DNA of 64,000 nucleotides from Manihot esculenta (Eukaryota; Streptophyta; Magnoliopsida; Malpighiales; Euphorbiaceae): positions 14,770,265 to 14,834,264 of the forward strand of contig NC_035170.2 in the NCBI RefSeq assembly GCF_001659605.2, in the 5' to 3' direction. The notes under the pieces were generated by a model, which worked only from the letters and a program-made list of their open reading frames with translations, was not told the origin of the DNA and ran no database searches. A program made the translations under genes and the position numbers. Below, one piece after another: positions 1-13,462 of the stretch; positions within the stretch are counted from its first letter, which is position 1, and each line of letters starts with the position of its first letter.

Positions 1-1675
1 TAAAATAAAACTTTAGTTGTTCACTTTAATTAGTTTAAAATCAAGAACATTAAAAAAGAAATGATAACGTGCAAAATAAACGACAGTGCCTTTCTTATCC
101 CAAAATATTATACTCATATATTTTAAATAAAATTGTTATTTATTAGTAATCATTTATTCAAATGTTCATTTAAAATAAAACTTTAATTGTTTACTTTAAT
201 TAGTTTAAAGTCAGAGAACATTAAAAAAGAAACGATGGGGCGCAAAATAAACGACAGTGCCTAAACATTAAAAAGGAAATGATGGTCGCAAAATAAACAA
301 CCGTGCCTTTCTTACCCCAAAATATTATGTTCATACATTTTAATAAAAATATAATAATTATTAGTAATTATTTATTCAAATATTCAATTAAAATAAAAGT
401 TGTTTAATAAGTGTAAACTCAAGAACATTAACAAAGAAACGATGGGGCGCAAAATAAACGACAGTGCCTTACTTAACCCAAAATATTATACTCATACATT
501 ATAAGCAAAATTGTTATTCATTAGTAATCGTTTATTCAAATATTTATCTAAAATAAAACATTAATTGTTCACTTTAATTAGTTTAAAGTAAAGAACATTA
601 AAAAAGAAACGATAGGGCGCGAAATAAACGACAGTGCCTTTCTTACCCCAAAATATTATACTCATACACTATAAATAAAATTGTTATTTATTAGTAATCA
701 TTTATTCAAATATTCAATTAAAATAAAATTTTAATTGTTTACTTTAATAGGTTTGAAGTAGGAACGTTAAAAAAGAAACAATGGGCCCAAAATAAATGAC
801 AGTGCTCTGCTTACCCTAAAATATTATACTTATACATTATAAAAAAAATTATTATATATTAGTAATCATTTATTCAAATATTCAATTAAATTAAAACTTT
901 AATTAGTTTAATGTCAAGAGTATTAAAAAAGAAATAATGTGACGCAAAATAAACGACAGGGTCTTCTTACCCCTAAATATTATACTTATACGTTATAAAC
1001 AAACTTGTTATATATTAGTAATCATTTATTCAAATGTTCAATTAAAATAAAACTTTAGTTGTTCACTTTAATTAGTTTAATATCAAGAACATTAAAAAAG
1101 AAATGATAACGTGCAAAATAAACGACAGTGCCTTTCTTATCCCAAAATATTATACTTATATATTATAAATAAAATTGTTATTTATTAGTAATCATTTATT
1201 TAAATGTTCATTTAAAATAAAACCTTAATTGTTTACTTTAATTAATGTAAAGTCATAGAACATTAAAAAAGTAACGATGGGGGCGCAAAATAAACGATAG
1301 TGCCAAAACATTAAAAAGGAAATGTTGGTCGCAAAATAAACAACCTTGCCTTTTTTAACCCAAAATATTATGCTCATACATTTTAAACAAAATATAATAA
1401 TTATTAGTAATTATTTATTCAAATATTCAATTAAAAAAAGTTGTTTAATAAGTGTAAATTCAAGAACATTAACAAAGAAAGGATGGGCGCAAAATAAACG
1501 ACAGTACCTTACTTACCCTAAAATATTATACTCATACATTATAAGCAAAATTGTTATTCATTAGTTATCGTTTATTCAAATATTTATCTAAAATAAAACA
1601 TTAATTGTTTACTTTAATTAGTTTAAAGTAAAGAACATTAAAAAAGAAACGATAGGGCGCGAAATAAACGACAGT
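1..1675. repeat. Satellite block duplicated at 4978-6652
   Basis: This stretch is almost base-for-base the same as 4978-6652, at an offset of 4977 bp (five higher-order units). Both copies share private variants, such as a TTTTAATAAAAATATA change near 333 and 5312 and a monomer shortened near 900 and 5877. Similarity drops to ordinary family level after about 1675/6652. The left end of the block lies outside the window. Confidence 0.85.
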
Positions 1676-4600
1676 GCTTTTCTTACCCAAAATATTATAC
1701 TCATACACTATAAATAAAATTGTTATTTCTTAGTAATCATTTATTCAAATATTCAATTAAAATAAAATTTTAATTGTTTACTTTAATAGGTTTGAAGTAG
1801 GAACGTTAAAAAAGAAACAATGTGCCAAAATAAATAACAGTGCTCTGCTTACCCTAAAATATTTTACTTATACATTATAAAAAAAAGTATTATATATTAG
1901 TAATCATTTATTCAAATATTCAATTAAATTAAAACTTTAATTGTTCACTTTAATTAGTTTAATGTCAAGAATATTAAAAAAGAAATAATGTGACGCAAAA
2001 TAAACGACACGGTCTTCCTTACCCCTAAATATTATACGTATACGTTATAAACAAACTTGTTATATATTAGTAATCATTTATTCAAATGTTCAATTAAAAT
2101 AAAACTTTAGTTGTTCACTTTAATTAGTTTAAAATCAAGAACATTAAAAAAGAAATGATAACGTGCAAAATAAACGACAGTGCGTTTCTTATCCCAAAAT
2201 ATTATTCTCATATACTGTAAATAAAATTGTTATTTATTAGTAATCATTTATTCAAATGTTTATTTAAAATAAAACTTTAATTGTTTACTTTAATTAGTTT
2301 AAAGTCAGAGACAATTAAAAAAGAAAAAGTGGGGCGCAAAATAAACGATAGTGCCTAAACATTAAAAAGGAAATGATGGTCGCAAATTAAACAACCGTGC
2401 CTTTCTTACCCCAAAATATTGTCCTCATACATTTTAAACAAAATATAATAATTATTAGTAATTATTTATTCAAGTATTCAATTAAAACAAAAGTTGTTTA
2501 ATAAGTGTAAATTCAACAACATTAACAAAGAAACGTTGGGGCGCAAAATAAACGATAATGCCTTACATACCCCCAAAATATTATACTCATACATTATAAG
2601 CAAAATTGTTATTAATTAGTAATCGTTTCTTCAAATATTCAATTAAAATAAAACATTAATTGTTTACTTTAATTAGTTTAAAGTAAAGAACATTAAAAAA
2701 GAAATGATAGGGCGCGAAATAAACGACAGTGCCTTTCTTATCCCAAAATATTATACTCATACACTATAAATAAAATTGTTATTTATTAGTAATCATTTAT
2801 TCAAATATTCAATTAAAATAAAATTTTAATTGTTTACTTTAATAGGTTTGAAGTAGGAAGGTTAAAAAAGAAATAATGGGCCCAAAATAAATGACAGTAC
2901 TCTGCTTACCCTAAAATATTATACTTATACATTATAAAAAAAATTATTATATATTACCCCTAAATATTATACTTATACGTTATAAACAAACTTGTTATAT
3001 ATTAGTAATCATTTATTCAAATGTTCAATTAAAATAAAACTTTAGTTGTTCACTTTAATTAGTTTAAAATGAAGAACATTAAAAAAGAAATGATAACGTG
3101 CAAAATAAACGACAGTGCCTTTCTTATCCCAAAATATTATACTTATATATTATAAATAAAATTGTTATTTATTAGTAATCATTTTTTCAAATGTTCATTT
3201 AAAATAAAACCTTAATTGTTTACTTTAATTAGTTTAAAGTCAGAGAACATTAAAAAAGTAACGATGGGGGCGCAAAATAAACGATAGTGCCTAAACATTA
3301 AAAAGGAAATGTTGGTCGCAAAATAAACAACCTTGCCTTTTTTAACCCAAAATATTATGCTCATACATTTTAAACAAAATATAATAATTATTAGTAATTA
3401 TTTATTCAAATATTCAATTAAAACAAAACTTGTTTAATAAGTGTAAATTCAAGAACATTAACAAAGAAACGATCGGGCGCAAAATAAACGACAGTGCCTT
3501 ACATACCCCAAAATATTATACTCATACATTATAAGCAAAATTATTATTCATTAGTAATCGTTTCTTCAAATATTCAATTAAAATAAAACATTAATTGTTT
3601 ACTTTAATTAGCCTTTCTTACCCAAAAATATTATACTCATACACTATATATAAAATTGTTATTTATTAGTAATCATTTATTCAAATATTCAATTAAAATA
3701 AAACTTTAATTGTTTACTTTAATAGGTTTGAAGTAGGAACATTAAAAAAGAAACAATGGGCCCAAAATAAATGACAGTGCCCTGCTTACCCTAAAATATT
3801 TTACTTATACATTATAAAAAAATTGTTATATATTAGTAATCATTTATTCAAATATTCAATTAAATTAAAACTTTAATTGATCACTTTAATTAGTTTAATA
3901 TCAAGAATATTAAAAAAAAATAATGTGACGCAAAATAAACGATAGTGTCTTTCTTACCCCTAAATATTATACTTATATATTATAAACAAACTTGTTATAT
4001 ATTAGTAATCATTTATTCAAATGTTCAATTAAAATAAAACTTTAGTTGTGCACTTTAATTAGTTTAAAATCAAGAACATTAAAAAAAAAATGATAACGTG
4101 CAAAATAAACGACAGTGACTTTCTTATCCCAAAATATTATACTCCTATATTATAAATAAAATTGTTATTTATTAGTAATCATTTATTCAAAGGTTCATTT
4201 AAAATAAAGCTTTAATTGTTTACTTTAATTAGTTTAAAGTCAGAGAACATTAAAAAAAAAAATGATGGGGCGCAAAATAAACGACAGTGCCTAAACATTA
4301 AAAAGGAAATGATGGTCGCAAAATAAACAACAATGCCTTTCTTACCCCAAAATATTATGGTCAAACATTTTAAATAAGCGACAGTGCCTTACATACCCCA
4401 AAATATTATACTCATACATTATAAGCAAAATTGTTATTCATTAGTAATCATTTATTCAAATATTCAATTAAAATAAAACATTAATTGTATATTTTAATTA
4501 GTTTAAAGTAAAAAACATTAAAAAAGAAACGATAGAGCGCAAAAGAAACGACAGTGCCTTTCTTACCCCAAAATATTATAATCATATACTATAAATAAAA

Positions 4601-7600
4601 TTTTTATTTATTAGTAATCATTTATTCAAATATTCAATTAAAATAAAACTTTAATTGTTTACTTTAATCGGTTTGAAGTAGGAACGTTAAAAAAGAAACA
4701 ATGGGCCCAAAATAAATGATAGTGCCCTGCATACCCTAAAATATTATATTTATACATTATAAAAAAAAATTGTTATATATTAGTAATCATTTATTCAAAT
4801 ATTCAAATAAATTAAAACTTTAATTGTTCACTTTAATTAGTTTAATGTCAAGAATATCAAAAAAGAAATAATGTGACGCAAAATAAACGACAGTGTCTTT
4901 CTTTCCCCTAAATCTTATACTTATACATTATAAACAAACTTGTTATATATTAGTAATCATTTATTCAAATGTTCAATTAAAATAAAATTTTAGTTGTTCA
5001 CTTTAATTAGTTTAAAATCAAGAACATTAAAAAAGAAATGATAACGTGCAAAATAAACGACAGTGCCTTTCTTATCCCAAAATATTATACTCATATATTT
5101 TAAATAAAATTGTTATTTATTAGTAATCATTTATTCAAATGTTCATTTAAAATAAAACTTTAATTGTTTACTTTAATTAGTTTAAAGTCAGAGAACATTG
5201 AAAAAGAAACGATGGGGCGCAAAATAAACGACAGTGCCTAAACATTAAAAAGGAAATGATGGTCGCAAAATAAACAACCGTGCCTTTCTTACCCCAAAAT
5301 ATTATGTTCATACATTTTAATAAAAATATAATAATTATTAGTAATTATTTATTCAAATATTCAATTAAAATAAAAGTTGTTTAATAAGTGTAAACTCAAG
5401 AACATTAACAAAGAAACGATGGGGCGCAAAATAAACGACAGTGCCTTACTTAACCCAAAATATTATACTCATACATTATAAGCAAAATTGTTATTCATTA
5501 GTAATCGTTTATTCAAATATTTATCTAAAATAAAACATTAATTGTTCACTTTAATTAGTTTAAAGTAAAGAACATTAAAAAAGAAACGATAGGGCGCGAA
5601 ATAAACGACAGTGCCTTTCTTACCCCAAAATATTATACTCATACACTATAAATAAAATTGTTATTTATTAGTAATCATTTATTCAAATATTCAATTAAAA
5701 TAAAATTTTAATTGTTTACTTTAATAGGTTTGAAGTAGGAACGTTAAAAAAGAAACAATGGGCCCAAAATAAATGACAGTGCTCTGCTTACCCTAAAATA
5801 TTATACTTATACATTATAAAAAAAATTATTATATATTAGTAATCATTTATTCAAATATTCAATTAAATTAAAACTTTAATTAGTTTAATGTCAAGAGTAT
5901 TAAAAAAGAAATAATGTGACGCAAAATAAACGACAGGGTCTTCTTACCCCTAAATATTATACTTATACGTTATAAACAAACTTGTTATATATTAGTAATC
6001 ATTTATTCAAATGTTCAATTAAAATAAAACTTTAGTTGTTCACTTTAATTAGTTTAATATCAAGAACATTAAAAAAGAAATGATAACGTGCAAAATAAAC
6101 GACAGTGCCTTTCTTATCCCAAAATATTATACTTATATATTATAAATAAAATTGTTATTTATTAGTAATCATTTATTTAAATGTTCATTTAAAATAAAAC
6201 CTTAATTGTTTACTTTAATTAATGTAAAGTCATAGAACATTAAAAAAGTAACGATGGGGGCGCAAAATAAACGATAGTGCCAAAACATTAAAAAGGAAAT
6301 GTTGGTCGCAAAATAAACAACCTTGCCTTTTTTAACCCAAAATATTATGCTCATACATTTTAAACAAAATATAATAATTATTAGTAATTATTTATTCAAA
6401 TATTCAATTAAAAAAAGTTGTTTAATAAGTGTAAATTCAAGAACATTAACAAAGAAAGGATGGGCGCAAAATAAACGACAGTGCCTTACTTACCCTAAAA
6501 TATTATACTCATACATTATAAGCAAAATTGTTATTCATTAGTTATCGTTTATTCAAATATTTATCTAAAATAAAACATTAATTGTTTACTTTAATTAGTT
6601 TAAAGTAAAGAACATTAAAAAAGAAACGATAGGGCGCGAAATAAACGACAGTGCCTTTCTTACCCAAAAATATTATACTCATACACTATATATAAAATTG
6701 TTATTTATTAGTAATCATTTATTCAAATATTCAATTAAAATAAAACTTTAATTGTTTACTTTAATAGGTTTGAAGTAGGAACGTTAAAAAAGAAACAATG
6801 GGCCCAAAATAAATGACAGTGCTCTGCTTACCCTAAAATATTATACTTATACATTATAAAAAAAAATTATTATATATTAGTAAACATTTATTCAAATATT
6901 CAATTAAATTAAAACTTTAATTGTTTACTTTAATTAGTTTAATGTCAAGAATATTAAAAAAGAAATAATGTGACGCAAAATAAACGACACGGTCTTCTTA
7001 CCCCTAAATATTATACTTATACGTTATAAACAAACTTGTTATATATTAGTAATCATTTATTCAAATGTTCAATTAAAATAAAACTTTAGTTGTTCTCTTT
7101 AGTTAGTTTATAATCAAGAACATTAAAAAAGAAATGATAACGTGCAAAATAAACGACAGTGCCTTTCTTATCCCAAAATATTATACTCATATATTATAAA
7201 TAAAATTATTAATTATTAGTAATCATTTATACAAATGTTTATTTAAAATAAAACTTTAATTGTTTACGTTAATTAGTTTAAAGTCAGAGAAAATTAAAAA
7301 AGAAACGATAGGGCACAAAATAAACGATAGTGCCTAAACATTAAAAAGGAAATGATGGTCGCAAAATAAACAACCGTGCCTTTCTTACCCAAAATATTAT
7401 GCTCATACATTTTAAACAAAATATAATAATTATTAGTAATTATTTATTCAAATATTCAATTAAAAAAAGTTGTTTAATAAGTGTAAATTCAAGAACATTA
7501 ACAAAGAAACGATGGGGCGCAAAATAAACGACAGTGCCTTACATACCCCAAAATATTATACTCATACATTATAAGCAAAATTGTTATTCATTAGTAATCG

Positions 7601-8144
7601 TTTATTCAAATATTCAATTAAAATGAAACATTAATTGTATACTTTAATTAGTTTAAAGTAAAGAACATTAAAAAAGAAACGATAGGGCGCGAAAGAAACG
7701 ACAGTGCCTTTCTTACCCCAAAATATTATACTCATACACTATAAATAAAATTGTTATTTATTAGTAATCATTTATTCAAATATTCAATTAAAATAAAACT
7801 TTAATTGTTTACTTTAATCGGTTTGAAGTTGGAACGTTAAAAAAGAAACAATGGGCCCAAAATAAATGACAGTGCCCTGCATACCCTAAAATATTATACT
7901 TATACATTATAAAAAAATTGTTATATATTAGTAATCATTTATTCAAATATTCAATTAAATTAAAACTTTAATTGTTCACTTTAATTAGTTTATTGTCAAG
8001 AATATTAAAAAAGAAATAATGTGACGGAAAATAAACGACAGTGTCTTTCTTTCCCCTAAATCTTATACTTATACATTATAAACAAACTTGTTATATATTA
8101 GTAATCATTTATTCAAATGTTCAATTAAAATAAAACTTTAGTTG

Positions 8145-10256
8145 TTCACTTTAATTAGTTTAAAATCAAGAACATTAAAAAAGAAATGATAACGTGCAAA
8201 ATAAACGACAGTGCCTTTCTTATCCCAAAATATTATACTCATATATTTTAAATAAAATTGTTATTTCTTAGTAATCATTTATTCAAATGTTCATTTAAAA
8301 TAAAACTTTAATTGTTTACATTAATTAGTTTAAAGTCAGAGAACATTAAAAAAGAAACGGTGGGGCGCAAAATAAAAGACAGTGCCTAAACATTAAAAAG
8401 GAAATGATTGTCGCAAAATAAACAACCGTGCCTTTCTTACCCCAAAATATTATGTTCATACATTTTAAAAAAAATATAATAATTATTAGTAATTATTTAT
8501 TCAAATATTCAATTAAAATAAAAGTTGTTTAATAAGTGTAAAGTCAAGAATATTAACAAAGAAACGATGGGGCGCAAAATAAACGACAGTGCCTTACTTA
8601 CCCCAAAATATTATACTCATACATTATAAGCAAAATTGTGATTCATTAGTAATCGTTTATTCAAATATTTATCTAAAATAAAACATTAATTTTTTACTTT
8701 AATTAGTTTAAAGTAAAGAACATTAAAAAAGAAACGATAGGGCGCGAAATAAACGACAGTGCCTTTCTTACCCCAAAATATTATACTCATACACTAGAAA
8801 TAAAATTGTTATTTATTAGTAATCATTTATTCAAATATTCAATTAAAATAAAACTTTAATTGTTTACTTTAATAGGTTTGAAGTAGGAACGTTAAAAAAG
8901 AAACAATGGGCCCAAAATAAATGACAGTGCCCTGCTTACCCTAAAATATTATACTTATACATTATAAAAAAAAATTATTATATATTAGTAAACATTTATT
9001 CAAATATTCAATTAAATTAAAACTTTAATTGTTCACTTTAATTAGTTTAATGTCAAGAATATTAAAAAAGAAATAATGTGACGCAAAATAAACGACAGGG
9101 TCTTCTTACTCCTAAATATTATACTTATACGTTATAAACAAAGTTGTCATATATTAGTAATCATTTATTCAAATGTTCAATTAAAATAAAATTTTAGTTG
9201 TTCACTTTAATTAGTTTAAAATCAAGAACATTAAAAAAGAAATGATAACGTGCAAAATAAACGACAGTGCCTTTCTTATCCCAAAATATTATACTCATAT
9301 ATTTTAAATAAAATTGTTATTTCTTAGTAATCATTTATTCAAATGTTCATTTAAAATAAAACTTTAATTGTTTACATTAATTAGTTTAAAGTCAGAGAAC
9401 ATTAAAAAAGAAACGGTGGGGCGCAAAATAAAAGACAGTGCCTAAACATTAAAAAGGAAATGATTGTCGCAAAATAAACAACCGTGCCTTTCTTACCCCA
9501 AAATATTATGTTCATACATTTTAAAAAAAATATAATAATTATTAGTAATTATTTATTCAAATATTCAATTAAAATAAAAGTTGTTTAATAAGTGTAAAGT
9601 CAAGAATATTAACAAAGAAACGATGGGGCGCAAAATAAACGACAGTGCCTTACTTACCCCAAAATATTATACTCATACATTATAAGCAAAATTGTGATTC
9701 ATTAGTAATCGTTTATTCAAATATTTATCTAAAATAAAACATTAATTTTTTACTTTAATTAGTTTAAAGTAAAGAACATTAAAAAAGAAACGATAGGGCG
9801 CGAAATAAACGACAGTGCCTTTCTTACCCCAAAATATTATACTCATACACTACAAATAAAATTGTTATTTATTAGTAATCATTTATTCAAATATTCAATT
9901 AAAATAAAACTTTAATTGTTTACTTTAATAGGTTTGAAGTAGGAACGTTAAAAAAGAAACAATGGGCCCAAAATAAATGACAGTGCCCTGCTTACCCTAA
10001 AATATTATACTTATACATTATAAAAAAAAAATTATTATATATTAGTAAACATTTATTCAAATATTCAATTAAATTAAAACTTTAATTGTTCACTTTAATT
10101 AGTTTAATGTCAAGAATATTAAAAAAGAAATAATGTGACGCAAAATAAACGACAGGGTCTTCTTACTCCTAAATATTATACTTATACGTTATAAACAAAG
10201 TTGTCATATATTAGTAATCATTTATTCAAATGTTCAATTAAAATAAAATTTTAGTT
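8145..10256. repeat. Recent tandem duplication of one higher-order satellite unit (period ~1056)
   Basis: About 8145-9200 and 9201-10256 are near-identical neighbours. Shared private variants include ACGGTGGGGCGC with AAATAAAAGACAG, GATTGTCGC in the stub, and TTATTTCTTAG. Boundaries are approximate, judged by eye. Confidence 0.8.
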
Positions 10257-11353
10257 ATTCTCTTTAATTAGTTTAAAATCAAGAACATTAAAAAAGAAAT
10301 GATAACGTGCAAAATAAACGACAGTGCGTTTCTTATCCCAAAATATTATACTCATATACTGTAAATAAAATTGTTATTTATTAGTAATCATTTATTCAAA
10401 TGTTTATTTAAAATAAAACTTTAATTGTTTACTTTAATTAGTTTAAAGTCAGAGAAAATTAAAAAAGAAAAGTGGGGCGCAAAATAAACGATAGTGCCTA
10501 AACATTAAAAAGGAAATGATGGTCGCAAAATAAACAACTGTGCCTTTCTTACCCCAAAATATTATACTCATACATTTTAAACAAAATATAATAATTATTA
10601 GTAATTATTTATTCAAATATTCAATTAAAAAAAAGTTGTTTAATAAGTGTAAATTCAAGAACATTAACAAAGAAACGATGGGGAGCAAAATAAACGACAG
10701 TGCCTTACTTACCCCAAAATATTATACTCATACATTATAAGCAAAATTGTTATTCATTAGTTATCGTTTATTCAAATATTTATCTAAAATAAAACATTAA
10801 TTGTTTACTTTAATTAGTTTAAAGTAAAGAACATTAAAAAAGAAACGATCGGGCGCGAAAAAAATGACAGTGCCTTTCTTACCCCAAAGTATTATACTCA
10901 TACACTATAAATAAAATTGTTATTTATAAGTAATCATTTATTCAAATATTCAATTAAAATAAAACTTTAATTGTTTACTTTAATAGGTTTGAAGTAGGAA
11001 CGTTAAAAAAGAAACAATGTCCCAAAATAAATAACAGTGCTCTCCTTACCCTAAAATATTATACTTATACATTATAAAAAAAATTATTATATATTAGTAA
11101 TTATTTATTCAAATATTCAATAAAATTAAAACTTTAATTGTTCACTTTAATTAGTTTAATGTCAAGAATATTAAAAAAGAAATAATGTGACGCAAAATAA
11201 ACGACACGGTCTTCCTTACCGCTAAATATTATACTTATACGTTATAAACAAACTTGTTATATATTAGTAATCATTTATTCAAATGTTCAATTAAAATAAA
11301 ACTTTAGTTGTTCACTTTAATTAGTTTAAAATCAAGAACATTAAAAAAGAAAT

Positions 11354-13462
11354 GATAACGTGCAAAATAAACGACAGTGCCTTTCTTATCCCAAAATATT
11401 ATACTCATATATTTTAAATAAAATTGTTATTTATTAGTAATCATTTATTCAAATGTTCATTTAAAATAAAACTTTAATTATTTACTTTAATTAGTTTAAA
11501 GTCAGAGAACATTAAAAAAGAAACGATGGGGCGCAAAATAAACGACAGTGCCTAAACATTAAAAAGGAAATGATGGTCGCAAAATATACAACCGTGCCTT
11601 TCTTACCCCAAAATATTATGCTCATACATTTTAAACAAAATATAATAATTATTAGTAATTATTTATTCAAATATTCAATTAAAAAAAAGTTGTTTAATAA
11701 GTGTAAATTCAAGAACATTAACAAAGAAACGATGGGGAGCAAAATAAACGACAGTGCCTTACTTACCCCAAAATATTATACTCATACATTATAAGCAAAA
11801 TTGTTATTCATTAGTTATCGTTTATTCAAATATTTATCTAAAATAAAACATTAATTGTTTACTTTAATTAGTTTAAAGTAAAGAACATTAAAAAAGAAAT
11901 GATAGGGCGCGAAAAAAACGACAGTGCCTTTCTTACCCCAAAATATTATACTCATACACTATAAATAAAATTGTTATTTATTAGTAATCATTTATTCAAA
12001 TATTCAATTAAAATAAAACTTTAATTGTTTACTTTAATAGGTTTGAAGTAGGAACGTTAAAAAAGAAACAATGTCCCAAAATAAATAACAGTGCTCTGCT
12101 TACCCTAAAATATTATACTTATACATTATAAAAAAAAATTATTATATATTAGTAATTATTTATTCAAATATTCAATAAAATTAAAACTTTAATTGTTCAC
12201 TTTAATTAGTTTAATGTCAAGAATATTAAAAAAGAAATAATGTGACGCAAAATAAACGACACGGTCTTCCTTACCGCTAAATATTATACTTATACGTTAT
12301 AAACAAACTTGTTATATATTAGTAATCATTTATTCAAATGTTCAATTAAAATAAAACTTTAGTTGTTCACTTTAATTAGTTTAAAATCAAGAACATTAAA
12401 AAAGAAATGATAACGTGCAAAATAAACGACAGTGCCTTTCTTATCCCAAAATATTATACTCATATATTTTAAATAAAATTGTTATTTATTAGTAATCATT
12501 TATTCAAATGTTCATTTAAAATAAAACTTTAATTATTTACTTTAATTAGTTTAAAGTCAGAGAACATTAAAAAAGAAACGATGGGGCGCAAAATAAACGA
12601 CAGTGCCTAAACATTAAAAAGGAAATGATGGTCGCAAAATATACAACCGTGCCTTTCTTACCCCAAAATATTATGCTCATACATTTTAAACAAAATATAA
12701 TAATTATTAGTAATTATTTATTCAAATATTCAATTAAAAAAAAGTTGTTTAATAAGTGTAAATTCAAGAACATTAACAAAGAAACGATGGGGAGCAAAAT
12801 AAACGACAGTGCCTTACTTACCCCAAAATATTATACTCATACATTATAAGCAAAATTGTTATTCATTAGTTATCGTTTATTCAAATATTTATCTAAAATA
12901 AAACATTAATTGTTTGCTTTAATTAGTTTAAAGTAAAGAACATTAAAAAAGAAATGATAGGGCGCGAAAAAAACGACAGTGCCTTTCTTACCCCAAAATA
13001 TTATACTCATACACTATAAATAAAATTGTTATTTATTAGTAATCATTTATTCAAATATTCAATTAAAATAAAACTTTAATTGTTTACTTTAATAGGTTTG
13101 AAGTAGGAACGTTAAAAAAGAAACAATGTCCCAAAATAAATAACAGTGCTCTGCTTACCCTAAAATATTATACTTATACATTATAAAAAAAATTATTATA
13201 TATTAGTAATTATTTATTCAAATATTCAATTAAATTAAAACTTTAATTGTTCACTTTAATATGTTTAATGTCAAGAATATTAAAAAAGAAATAATGTGAC
13301 GCAAAATAAACGACACGGTCTTCCTTACCCCTAAATATTATACTTATACGTTATAAACAAACTTGTTATATATTAGTAATCATTTATTCAAATGTTCAAT
13401 TAAAATAAAACTTTAGTTGTTCACTTTAATTAGTTTAAAATCAAGAACATTAAAAAAGAAAT
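11354..13462. repeat. Second recent tandem duplication of a higher-order satellite unit (period ~1055)
   Basis: Units starting at 11354 and 12409 share private variants, such as CGCAAAATATACAACC in the stub and GATGGGGAGC in the next monomer. They differ at very few positions over about 1055 bp. Boundaries are approximate. Confidence 0.8.
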
